From Terriglobales bacterium (GTDB lineage Bacteria; Acidobacteriota; Terriglobia; Terriglobales; Acidobacteriaceae): 64,000 nt of DNA. Shown here piece after piece: positions 42,133-50,348 of the stretch (position 1 is its first letter; the number at the start of each line of letters is the position of its first letter). Under the pieces are notes generated by a model. It was not told where the DNA came from, did no database searches, and saw only the letters and a program-made list of their open reading frames with translations. Position numbers and translations under genes: made by a program. The DNA lies in NCBI GenBank assembly GCA_035651995.1, contig DASRER010000035.1, positions 1 to 64,000 of the forward strand, read 5' to 3'.

Positions 42133-43617
42133 CTAATATGCCTTCGCGAACACCGCCCGCTTCACGGCTTCCTTCCCCGTGTACACGCACTTTCCTGTTC
42201 CGGCGGGCTGCTCGAGCGGGAGGCAGCGTATCGTCGCCTTCGTCTCTTCCTGGATTCTTTCCTCGTCCTCGCGCGAGCCGGCCCACCAGGCCCAGACGAA
42301 GCCTTTTTCCACGCGCTCCTTCAGTTCTTCGTAATCCGACGCCTCGAAGGTGTGCTCTTCGCGGAACTTGAGCGCGCGCTGGAACAAGCCGCTCTGCATC
42401 TGCGCGAGCAGCCCCATGACGTGCTCGGTGAGCCCCGCCTGCGGCACGAACGACTTCGGCGCTTTCGCCGGCTTTCCGCCTGCGGCCTGCGCAACCGGCT
42501 GCGAGTTGTTCAGCTGGATGCGCTGGGCGATCGCGACGCTTCCCTTCTCCACGTCTTTGGGGCCGACTTCGACGCGCAGCGGGATGCCTTTCAGCTCCCA
42601 CTCGTTGAACTTGAAGCCGGGCGTGAGGTGGTCGCGCGTGTCCACGTGGAAGCGGATGCGTCCCTTCCAGTCAGCGGTGATCTTCTGCACCGCGTCGAGC
42701 ACGGTGGCGCGCTCGGCGTCGGTCTTATAGATGGGCACCACGACAGCCTGGATGGGCGCCAGGCGCGGCGGCAGCACTAGGCCGTCATCATCGGAGTGCG
42801 CCATGATGAGCGCGCCGATCAGGCGCGTGGTCACGCCCCAACTGGTGGTCCAGGCGTGCTGCACCTGGTTGTTCTTGTCGGCGTACTTGATGTCGAACAC
42901 CTTGGCGAAGTTCTGCCCGAGGTTGTGCGAGGTCCCCGCCTGCAGCGCGCGGCCATCCTGCATCATGGCCTCCATGCAGTAGGTCCGCAGCGCGCCGGGA
43001 AACTTTTCTTTCTCGGTTTTCAGCCCCTGGATGACCGGGACTGCCATTTCCTTTTCCACGAAGTCGGCATAGACCTCGCGGAGAATCAGCAGGGTCTCGC
43101 GCTCGGCATCGGTTTCGTCAACGTGGACGGTGTGGCCTTCCTGCCAGAGGAACTCGGTAGTCCGAAGGAACGGGCGCGTGCGCAGCTCCCAGCGCATGAC
43201 GTTGGCCCACTGGTTGATGAGCAGCGGCAGGTCGCGCCAGGAGCGCACCCACTTGGCGTAGAAGTAGCCGATGATGGTCTCCGACGTCGGCCGGATTACG
43301 TACGGCTCGGCCAGCTCTTCGCCGCCGGCGCGCGTCACCTCGGCGACCTGGGGCGCGAAGCCTTCCACGTGCTCGGCTTCCTTCATCAGGAAAGACTTTG
43401 GAATGAGCAGCGGGAAGTAAGCGTTTACGTGCCCGGTCGCCTTGATGCGGTCGTCGAGTCCGCGCTGGATGGCTTCCCATAGCGCGTAGCCAGTCGGCTT
43501 GAAGACGATGCAGCCGCGGACGACCTCGGCGTAGTCGGCCAGGTCGGCACCGCGAACGATATCGAGATACCACTGCGCGTAATCCTGCGCGCGGGGAGTG
43601 ATGCCCTCTTTTGCCAT
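42133..43617 (-). CDS. proS: prolyl-tRNA synthetase (archaeal/eukaryotic-type)
   Basis: 494 residues, no editing insertion. Class II motifs: motif 2 RTRPFLRTTEFLWQEGHTVH, motif 3 GALIMAHSDDDGLVLPPRLA; proline-site loop PTSETIIGYFYAKWVRSWRD. The C-terminal zinc-binding-like domain ends in Tyr (VFAKAY), characteristic of the short archaeal-type ProRS. Charges tRNA-Pro. A single-orientation heptamer array lies 11 nt upstream. Confidence 0.97.
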   Translation of the reverse strand: MAKEGITPRAQDYAQWYLDIVRGADLADYAEVVRGCIVFKPTGYALWEAIQRGLDDRIKATGHVNAYFPLLIPKSFLMKEAEHVEGFAPQVAEVTRAGGEELAEPYVIRPTSETIIGYFYAKWVRSWRDLPLLINQWANVMRWELRTRPFLRTTEFLWQEGHTVHVDETDAERETLLILREVYADFVEKEMAVPVIQGLKTEKEKFPGALRTYCMEAMMQDGRALQAGTSHNLGQNFAKVFDIKYADKNNQVQHAWTTSWGVTTRLIGALIMAHSDDDGLVLPPRLAPIQAVVVPIYKTDAERATVLDAVQKITADWKGRIRFHVDTRDHLTPGFKFNEWELKGIPLRVEVGPKDVEKGSVAIAQRIQLNNSQPVAQAAGGKPAKAPKSFVPQAGLTEHVMGLLAQMQSGLFQRALKFREEHTFEASDYEELKERVEKGFVWAWWAGSREDEERIQEETKATIRCLPLEQPAGTGKCVYTGKEAVKRAVFAKAY

Positions 43618-43627
43618 GATTCGCTTT

Positions 43628-43655
43628 TAGCTCTTGGCTTTTGGCTACAGCTTCG
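43628..43655. repeat. heptamer array before proS
   Basis: Units tagctct, tggcttt, tggctac, agcttcg from 43628, 11 nt from the proS start at 43617. Related in sequence to the right arm at 30323. Confidence 0.6.
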
Positions 43656-43742
43656 CCTCTGGCACGGATTGGAGCGTGTGCAAAGGGCGAAACTCTGATT
43701 GTAGCGGATTCAGCGCGGTGCGTCGGCCAGCTTGCGCGATTG

Positions 43743-44894
43743 TCAGTACACCGCCCGCGCGCGCACCGTTTTCTTGGCGGCGAGGGCGAAGCGGGGTTCC
43801 GGCGCGCCGCTGCCGGCAACCGTGGACGCCACGTACTCGCCGACCATGGGACCGTGTTTGAAGCCGTGTCCGGAGCCGCCGCCGACCAGCCACACGTTCG
43901 TCCACTCGGGATGGCGATCGATGAGGAAGTCGCCGCTGGAGGTGTTCTCGTACTGGCAGACGCGGGTTTCGACGATGGGCGCATTCGCCAGCGCGGGAAG
44001 TCGGCGGGCCACCACGGCGCGCATGGCATCGGCGGAGTTTTGTGAGACCACGCGCGAACCGGTGTCGGGATCGAAAGCTTCGCCGTGGCGGTCGAGGGAT
44101 ATCTTCACACCGCGGTTCTCGACGTCGGGCATGCCGTACACGTCTTCGGCATGCCGCAGCCAGGTCGGCATGGCGGGAGGGCGGAAGCGAGTGTCGCCGG
44201 CGGGCGCGCCGAAGAAAAAGACTTCCTGGCGCGTGGGAAAGATGCGCGCGCCGAGCAGCTCGGGAAATAGGCGCGGCAGCCACGGCCCGCAGGCGAAGAG
44301 GTAAGTGCCCGCGCTGAGCTGGTGGCCATCGCGGGTGCGAACGGCGTCGAGTCTTCCCACAGCGCCGGGCGGCTCGACCGCGGCCTGGCGGAACTCGACG
44401 CCGAGCGCTGCGGCGCGCTCTACGAGCGCCCGGACGCCGCGACGCGCCATCAGAACGCCGCTCTCGCCTTCCAGGAAACCCCAGGTCACATCGTCGAGCG
44501 CGAACTGCGGATAGCGACGCGCGAGTTCGGCACGCTTCATCTCTTCAACGGCGACGCCGTTTCGCTTCACCACGTCGAATGATGTGCGGCTGTACGCGTC
44601 GGCGTCGTCGGCGAGCCAGAGCACGCCGGTCCGGAGGAAGATCGTGCTGCGAGTTTCCTCAGCCAGTTGCTTCCAGCGCGCGAGCGAGGCGATGGCCCAG
44701 CGGGTGTAGAGCTCATCGGCGCCGTAGGCCGTGCGAATGATGCGCGTCTCGCCGCCCGACGACGCGCGGCTGTTGCCCGGACCGTAGGCGTCGACGAGCA
44801 GGACGGAGTGTCCGGCGCGGCGCAGCGCCAGCGCCGTCCAGGCGCCGAAGACGCCGGCGCCGATGACGAGAGTGTCTGCCGTGGTGCGCGGCAT
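43743..44894 (-). CDS. FAD-dependent amine oxidase (monomeric sarcosine oxidase/MTOX type)
   Basis: 383 residues of the DAO family. Dinucleotide-binding N terminus TLVIGAGVFGAWTALALRRA and GPGNSRASSGGETRIIRTAY, which is typical of sarcosine/N-methyltryptophan oxidases. RVCQYENTSSGDFLIDRHPE carries the Cys that holds FAD covalently in that group. Oxidises a secondary or primary amino acid to an imine with H2O2. Substrate unknown. It lies 83 nt after an ornithine-cyclodeaminase-like gene, consistent with imino/amino acid catabolism. Confidence 0.85.
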   Translation of the reverse strand: MPRTTADTLVIGAGVFGAWTALALRRAGHSVLLVDAYGPGNSRASSGGETRIIRTAYGADELYTRWAIASLARWKQLAEETRSTIFLRTGVLWLADDADAYSRTSFDVVKRNGVAVEEMKRAELARRYPQFALDDVTWGFLEGESGVLMARRGVRALVERAAALGVEFRQAAVEPPGAVGRLDAVRTRDGHQLSAGTYLFACGPWLPRLFPELLGARIFPTRQEVFFFGAPAGDTRFRPPAMPTWLRHAEDVYGMPDVENRGVKISLDRHGEAFDPDTGSRVVSQNSADAMRAVVARRLPALANAPIVETRVCQYENTSSGDFLIDRHPEWTNVWLVGGGSGHGFKHGPMVGEYVASTVAGSGAPEPRFALAAKKTVRARAVY

Positions 44895-44910
44895 TTTTAG
44901 AATCTACAAC

Positions 44911-44987
44911 AAGTGGACAGTGAACGGTGAACAGCCACTTGGTTGTCCACGGCGCCCTGTGCACTGTTCACGGTCGACTATCCACTT
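44911..44987. repeat. inverted heptamer array between two amino-acid genes
   Basis: The left arm 44911-44934 (units gtggaca, gtgaacg, gtgaaca) and right arm 44964-44987 match as reverse complements at 20 of 24 positions by hand count. The right arm includes the stop codon at 44978-44980 and the last codons of the upstream gene. Same family as 36235-36353. Confidence 0.8.
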
Positions 44988-45916
44988 ATCACAACCCGCG
45001 CAGCCGCCAGGTCCTCCAGCGCACACCCGACACTCTTGAACAGCGTGATTTCGTCCGGCGAGCGGCGCGCGCGTTGCTTGCCGCTGACGACCTCGTGGAG
45101 GTCGCCGGCGACGTGATCGCGCGTGATGGCGCCCTCGGCGATGGGGATGAGCAGGTCGCCGGCTTCGGCGAGCGCGCCGGCGTATGTGTCCACTATGACG
45201 CGGGCGCGGGCGACAGTGGCGGTATCCACCTCGCGCGTGTGCGGCTGGAAAGCGCCAATCAGGTTGAGGTGGGTGCCGGGGCGCAGCCACTCGCCGGGAA
45301 AAAGCGGCGTGGCGCAGGTAGTGCAGGCGCAGATGACGTCGGACTCGCGGGCGAGTTGCTCGGGCGTGGCCGCGACGAGTTCGAAGCCTTGCCGAACTGC
45401 GCTCGGTGTGGCCGGACGGGACGTCCGGCCCCACGTGCGTACGAATGCTTCGGACTTTTCCGGCGAGCCCCCGGATACAAGCACACGGTGAAACCTGCGC
45501 ACCAGCGGCAGCGCGTCGAGATGGGCGCGTGCTTGCCGTCCGGTGCCGAAGATGCCGAGCGTCTCGGCGTCAGGACGCGCGAGCAGGTCGGTGGCGAGCG
45601 CGGAGGCGGCGGCGGTGCGGACGTCGGTGAGATAGTTGGCGGCGATGGTGGCCAGAACTTCGCCGGTCTTCGGATCGAGCCAGAGATAGGTCGCGCGAAC
45701 TGCGTCCGATACGCTGACCAGCTTCACACCGGCGGCGGGAACGGCCGGATCGAAGCAGGGCATGATAAGGAGGACTCCCCCGCCGGCGAGAGGCGCCTGC
45801 GTGCGCGTTGGCATTTCAAACGACGCCGGACCGCGCGCGAAGGCTGCGCGCAGGGCGACGAGGGCACGGGCGGGGGTGAGCGCGCGGATGACGTCGTCTT
45901 CGGAGAGCTGGAGCAT
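44978..45916 (-). CDS. ornithine cyclodeaminase/mu-crystallin family protein
   Basis: 312 residues from ATG 45916. Rossmann motif LGIFGTGRQARAHLDAL; GGGVLLIMPCFDPAVPAAGV and YLTDVRTAAASALATDLLAR are family signatures. Members act on ornithine, alanine or cyclic imines with NAD(P). Residues in FVRTWGRTSRPATPSAVRQG include a stretch (WGRTSRPAT) encoded by a palindrome at 45406-45434, probably an in-frame insertion. No good ribosome-binding site was seen before the start. Confidence 0.87.
   Translation of the reverse strand: MLQLSEDDVIRALTPARALVALRAAFARGPASFEMPTRTQAPLAGGGVLLIMPCFDPAVPAAGVKLVSVSDAVRATYLWLDPKTGEVLATIAANYLTDVRTAAASALATDLLARPDAETLGIFGTGRQARAHLDALPLVRRFHRVLVSGGSPEKSEAFVRTWGRTSRPATPSAVRQGFELVAATPEQLARESDVICACTTCATPLFPGEWLRPGTHLNLIGAFQPHTREVDTATVARARVIVDTYAGALAEAGDLLIPIAEGAITRDHVAGDLHEVVSGKQRARRSPDEITLFKSVGCALEDLAAARVVISG
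45406..45434. repeat. REP-like palindrome inside cyclodeaminase-like gene
   Basis: Stem ggccggac (45410-45417) and gtccggcc (45423-45430) with 5-nt loop; the flanks tgtg and ccac extend it. It encodes WGRTSRPAT in frame. Same class as 26376, 28538, 46436 and 48763. Confidence 0.7.
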
Positions 45917-46011
45917 CCGGGGGAGGGTAACAAGATGAAAAGCGTTCACACAAAGGACCCGGGACAACACGAAGGCCGCAAAGGAAGCTGGCATAATCGT
46001 GCGGCGAAAAT

Positions 46012-46043
46012 CTTCGCCACAGAGGGTACAGAGGAACACAGGG
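46012..46043. repeat. ctctgtg-type motif, reverse orientation
   Basis: cgccacagagggtacagagg followed by aacacaggg directly precedes the ATG at 46044 of the GH2 gene. It is the reverse complement type of the motif at 20881. Confidence 0.35.
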
Positions 46044-48698
46044 ATGAATGGCAGGGTGAGCTGCGCGGTCGTTTCGGCATTCGTGCTGTTCAGTGTGGCG
46101 GCGCATGCCGGTGAGCGCACCTACCTGCGCGAGGGCTGGCAGATTCAGTCTTCGTGCAGGGTTGGCGAAAAGGGCGAGACCATCTCGACCATCGCGTTCA
46201 AGCCGCAGGGCTGGATTCCGGCGACGGTGCCGACCACGGTGCTTGCGGCGCAAATAAAGGCGGGCGTGTTCGATTCGGTTTTCGACGCGAAGAACAAAGA
46301 CCCATACTTCGGGATGAACCTGCGGCAGGTTCCGGGGACGACGTATCCCATCGGCAAGATGTTCGCAAATTTGCCGATGCCGGTGGACTCACCCTATGCG
46401 TGCTCGTGGTGGTATCGGACGGAGTTTGGGCGGCCAAAAACGCGGGCGGGGTCGCCCGCGTCCCCACAAGCGACGCAGTTCTGGCTTCATTTTGCAGGTA
46501 TCGGGTTTCGCGGCAACGTGTGGCTGAACGGAAAAAAGATCGCCGACGCGAAAGATGTGGCCGGCACCTGGCGTGAATTTGAGTTCAACATTACGAGCGA
46601 TCTGGTGAGTGGCGGCAATGTTCTTGCGGTTGAAGTCTTCGCACAAGAGGACGACGACCTGGGCATCACCTTCGTGGACTGGAATCCGATGCCGCCGGAC
46701 AAAGACATGGGGCTGTGGCGGCCGGTGTGGGTGGAGAAGACGGGGCCGGTGCGTGTGCGCAACGGATTTGTGAGCAGCCGAATATCGGCCGATCTCAGGA
46801 CTGTGGATTTGAGCGCGTCTGTCGAACTTACAAACGCTTCCAACCATCGCGTGCGAGGCATTCTGGTGGAAACCGTGGAGCGACGCCAGACGCGTCAAGC
46901 GCGAAAAGCTGCTCCCATCGAGCTGGCGCCGCGGGAAACTCGCGTGGTGCACACGGACCTGCTGTTGCATCTGGGAGACGCGCAACTTTGGTGGCCATAC
47001 GGCATGGGACCACAGAGCCTGAACAAGGCCACCTTTGAGTTTGGGGCAGGTCCTTCGGCGGTTTCCGACGCGCAGGTGGTTCCGTTCGCCATCCGCTCCG
47101 TCACCTCCGAACTCACAGCCGACGGGCATCGGCTGTTCAAGATCAACGGCAAGCCCTTCCTCGTCCGCGGCGGTGGGTGGACGCCGGACATGATGCTGCG
47201 CTCGTCTCCCGAGCGCCTCCAGGCCGAGTTCAACTACGTGCGCGACATGGGGCTGAACACGATCCGGCTGGAGGGCAAGCTCGAGTCTGACGAGTTCTTC
47301 GAGACGGCCGACCGCATGGGCATCATGGTGATGCCCGGGTGGTGCTGCTGCGATCACTGGGAGCACTGGAAGAACTGGAAACCGGAGGACTACGAGATCG
47401 CGGCCGCGTCGCTGGAAGACCAGACAAAGCGGTTGCGGAATCATCCCAGCGTGCTGGCGTGGCTCTACGGCAGCGACAATCCGCCGCCCCCGGATGTCGA
47501 AAAACGCTATCTCGCCGTCTTCGACAAGGTGCAGTGGCCGAATCCGGTCTTGTCATCCGCCACGGCGAAGCCCACCAGCGTCACCGGCCCGAGCGGCGTG
47601 AAGATGGCAGGGCCCTATGACTTTGTCCCGCCGAATTACTGGCTGCTGGATACGGCGAAGTACGGAGGAGCCTACGGCTTCGCGACCGAAATCGGCCCCG
47701 GTCCGGCGATTCCGCCTGTTGAGAGCCTGCGCAAGTTTCTGCCCGCCGACCATCTGTGGCCGGTGGACGAGGTGTGGAACTTCCACGCCGGCGGAGGCAC
47801 GTTCAAGAACCTCGATCTCTACAACCGGTCCCTGGCCGCCCGCTATGGCGAACCGAAGTCGCTGCGCGACTACGAGCGCAAGTCGCAAGCGGCGGCCTAC
47901 GACGGCGAGCGGGCGATGTTCGAGGCCTACACACGCAACCGCTATCGCTCCACCGGCGTGATCGCATGGATGCTGAACAACGCCTGGCCTTCGACCATCT
48001 GGCACCTGTACGACTACTTCCTTCAGCCGGCAGGCGGGTACTTCGGAACGAAGAAGGCGAACGAGCGGGTGCACGCCATCTACGGCTACGACGACGGCAG
48101 CGTCACGGTAAGCAACATGACCAATGTCGCGCAGCGCGGTTTGAAGCTGCGGGCGCGCGTCTTAAATTTCGACATGAAGACGAAGTTCGAGCGCGAGGTG
48201 GCGGTGAACGTGACTGCCGACGCGACAGAGCGCGCCTTGGTCATTCCGCCGTTGCCCGACATCACGCCGGTTTACTTCGTCGATTTGAGGCTGGTGGAGG
48301 CGAGCGGCCGCGAGGTTAGCAACAACTTTTATTGGCTATCGAAGCAGCCGGACGTTTTGCAGTGGGAGAAGTCCACGTACTACCACACGCCGCAGTCGCA
48401 GTACGCGGACCTGACCGCATTGCAGTCGCTGCCGAAGGTGAAGCTGGAAGTGAACGGCCGGGTGGAGGGTGGCACGGCGCGGGTGACGGTGCGGAATCCG
48501 TCGCCGCATTTGGCGTTCATGGTTCGGGTACGCGCGGTCGATCCGGCGACGGGCGACGATGTCTTGCCGGTGCTGTGGAGCGACAATTATTTTTCGCTGC
48601 TCCCGGGCGAGAAGCGCGAGGCCATCGCTACCTTCGGAGCAAACGCGCTCACGGGAAAAAAGCCGGTCGTGAAGATCGAAGGTTGGAATGTTGAGTAG
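46044..48698 (+). CDS. exported GH2 glycosidase, exo-beta-D-glucosaminidase-like
   Basis: 884 residues from ATG 46044; signal peptide MNGRVSCAVVSAFVLFSVAAHA. GH2 architecture: jelly-roll sugar-binding domain (GDDDLGI-like region EVFAQEDDDLGITFVDWNP), Ig-like domain, TIM barrel, and C-terminal Ig domains. In the barrel, AWLYGSDNPPPP and FATEIGPGPAIP align with the Asp and Glu catalytic pair of exo-beta-glucosaminidase CsxA rather than with beta-galactosidases. Probably removes GlcN or mannose-like residues from chitosan-type glycans. Residues PKTRAGSPASPQ (near 131-142) come from a palindrome inserted in frame. Substrate is inference. Confidence 0.85.
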   Translation: MNGRVSCAVVSAFVLFSVAAHAGERTYLREGWQIQSSCRVGEKGETISTIAFKPQGWIPATVPTTVLAAQIKAGVFDSVFDAKNKDPYFGMNLRQVPGTTYPIGKMFANLPMPVDSPYACSWWYRTEFGRPKTRAGSPASPQATQFWLHFAGIGFRGNVWLNGKKIADAKDVAGTWREFEFNITSDLVSGGNVLAVEVFAQEDDDLGITFVDWNPMPPDKDMGLWRPVWVEKTGPVRVRNGFVSSRISADLRTVDLSASVELTNASNHRVRGILVETVERRQTRQARKAAPIELAPRETRVVHTDLLLHLGDAQLWWPYGMGPQSLNKATFEFGAGPSAVSDAQVVPFAIRSVTSELTADGHRLFKINGKPFLVRGGGWTPDMMLRSSPERLQAEFNYVRDMGLNTIRLEGKLESDEFFETADRMGIMVMPGWCCCDHWEHWKNWKPEDYEIAAASLEDQTKRLRNHPSVLAWLYGSDNPPPPDVEKRYLAVFDKVQWPNPVLSSATAKPTSVTGPSGVKMAGPYDFVPPNYWLLDTAKYGGAYGFATEIGPGPAIPPVESLRKFLPADHLWPVDEVWNFHAGGGTFKNLDLYNRSLAARYGEPKSLRDYERKSQAAAYDGERAMFEAYTRNRYRSTGVIAWMLNNAWPSTIWHLYDYFLQPAGGYFGTKKANERVHAIYGYDDGSVTVSNMTNVAQRGLKLRARVLNFDMKTKFEREVAVNVTADATERALVIPPLPDITPVYFVDLRLVEASGREVSNNFYWLSKQPDVLQWEKSTYYHTPQSQYADLTALQSLPKVKLEVNGRVEGGTARVTVRNPSPHLAFMVRVRAVDPATGDDVLPVLWSDNYFSLLPGEKREAIATFGANALTGKKPVVKIEGWNVE
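46436..46467. repeat. REP-like palindrome inside GH2 gene
   Basis: Stem cgcgggcg (46441-46448) and cgcccgcg (46453-46460), loop gggt, flanked by aaaaa and tcccca. It encodes KTRAGSPASP in frame in the first domain of the glycosidase. The intergenic relative at 28538-28565 shares the aaacgcgg-core-gcccgcgtcc layout. Confidence 0.75.
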
Positions 48699-48762
48699 CT
48701 TCGCGTAGCGCCGCCCCTCCGAGGCTTCCTCATTCCCTTCACGCTTACCCGCGCCACCCTGA

Positions 48763-48795
48763 CTGCGCGCGGACGAGGGCGTCCGCGCCACGCAG
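48763..48795. repeat. REP-like palindrome between GH2 and permease genes
   Basis: Stem gcgcggac (48767-48774) and gtccgcgc (48781-48788) with loop gagggc. A ctctgtg-type motif (ctctgtgcctccgcgatccc tgcggtgaa) follows at 48836-48868 up to the permease stop codon. Confidence 0.65.
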
Positions 48796-48873
48796 TTCAT
48801 GCCCAGCGACGTCAGCACAGAGCTCTTGCGCCCAATCTTCCTCTGTGCCTCCGCGATCCCTGCGGTGAAAGTC

Positions 48874-50226
48874 CTAGGCCCTTTCGAACGGCCACGTCGC
48901 ATTGCGCCTGGCGTGCCAGAAGAACACCACCACGCCGGCCAGCAGCGTGACCAGGCCTGCCGCGATGTACTTCCATCCTGATGTAAGGAAGATGTAGCTC
49001 CAGCCCAGGAACGCGACCACGGCCGGCGCCGGATACAGCCACATCTTGTAGGGACGCTGCTCGGGCGGCAGGCGGCGGCGCATGAGCGGCAGCGCCACGA
49101 TCTGCGCCAGGAACTGCACCAGCACTCGCGTGGTGATGAGCGCGCTGATGACCACGTCAAGCTCAAGGAATGCCGCTGAAATCGTGACGCCGGAGAGCAC
49201 CAGCAGCGAGACGTGGGGAAAATGCTTGGTGGGGTGGAGCCGGGCAAACGGCTTGAAGAAGTATCCGTCGCGCGCGGCGGCGTAGGGAATATGCGAGTAG
49301 CCGAGCAGCACCGCGAAGACGGCGGCGAACGCCGTCCACAGGATCGCAGCCGTGATGGCGACGGCGGCGGCGTGGCCGTGCAGGCGCTGCATGAAGTCGG
49401 AGACGACGAACTGCGACTGCATCGCCTGGCGCCACGGCACTACCCCGATGATGACCGTCTCGATGATCAGGTAGCCGGTGGCGGTGGCGATCACGCAATA
49501 AAGAATGGAGCGCGGGATGGTGCGCACCGGGTCGCGCACTTCGTCGGCGATGTAGCACACGTCGTAGTAGCCGACGTAGTCGTACATGGCGATGAGCATG
49601 GCGCTGCCCAGACCTAGAAAGAACCCGCGCGAGAAGGTGAACGCGCCCGGCGGAAAGCTGAAGGCGAGCTTGGGATCGAAATGCGGCACGCCGGCGATGA
49701 TGATGGCCAGCATGGTGGCCACCGTGCCGGCCCAAAGCGTAATCGTGATATGGGCCACGCCGGTGATCTTGCGGTAGAGCAGCCCGAGCGCGACCACGCC
49801 GACGGAGGCGGCGAGCAACTTCTGCTCCATCCCGGTCATGGTCGGCACCAGGTAGGTCGCGTACTTGGAGAAGCCGATCATGCCGCTGGCGATCTCCATG
49901 GGACCGCTCAGCACGAACGCCCATATGAAGAGGAAGGCCATCAGGCGTCCCGCGCCCTGGGGGCCGTAGGCCTCGCGCAGGTAGCGATAGCTGCCGCCCG
50001 ATCCCGGCCAGGCGGCGCCAAGCTCGCTCCACACCTGCCCGTCGCAGGCGGCCAGTAAGGCGCCCAGGATCCATCCGAGCAGTACCTGCGGGCCGCCCAT
50101 GCTGGCCAGCATGAGAGGAATGGTGATGAAGGGCCCGACGCCCACCACGTTCGACATGTTCAGCGCGGTGGCGTGCAGCAATCCGAACCCGCGCCTGGGC
50201 TCGGGAGAAGATTGAGTGGTGGCCAA
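48874..50226 (-). CDS. APC-family amino acid permease
   Basis: 450 residues, about twelve membrane helices. The first helix holds the APC signature GLLHATALNMSNVVGVGPFI; helix 3 region GSGGSYRYLREAYGPQGAGR and the helix 6 region AMYDYVGYYDVCYIADEVRD PVRT are typical of the LAT/AspT-like group. Imports or exchanges amino acids or polyamines; substrate not assignable. An inverted array separates it from the upstream winged-helix/PD40 gene. Confidence 0.9.
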   Translation of the reverse strand: MATTQSSPEPRRGFGLLHATALNMSNVVGVGPFITIPLMLASMGGPQVLLGWILGALLAACDGQVWSELGAAWPGSGGSYRYLREAYGPQGAGRLMAFLFIWAFVLSGPMEIASGMIGFSKYATYLVPTMTGMEQKLLAASVGVVALGLLYRKITGVAHITITLWAGTVATMLAIIIAGVPHFDPKLAFSFPPGAFTFSRGFFLGLGSAMLIAMYDYVGYYDVCYIADEVRDPVRTIPRSILYCVIATATGYLIIETVIIGVVPWRQAMQSQFVVSDFMQRLHGHAAAVAITAAILWTAFAAVFAVLLGYSHIPYAAARDGYFFKPFARLHPTKHFPHVSLLVLSGVTISAAFLELDVVISALITTRVLVQFLAQIVALPLMRRRLPPEQRPYKMWLYPAPAVVAFLGWSYIFLTSGWKYIAAGLVTLLAGVVVFFWHARRNATWPFERA

Positions 50227-50278
50227 AGTTCAGGCAGAGTCGCACGAACCGAATGAAGACGCAAGGAGGGAGCGGGCG

Positions 50279-50346
50279 TTTCGAGCTTCGAGTTGCGAGT
50301 TCGCGATCGCGATCACTCAAAACTTGAAACGGGAAACTCGAGACTG
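50279..50346. repeat. inverted heptamer array between PD40 and permease genes
   Basis: Left units cgagctt, cgagttg, cgagttc, gcgatcg (50282-50309). The right half cactcaaaacttgaaacggg then aaactcgagac (to 50345) is of reverse-complement type and ends 3 nt before the stop codon at 50349. Same cgaaactt family as 61868-61975. Confidence 0.7.
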
Positions 50347-50348
50347 CT

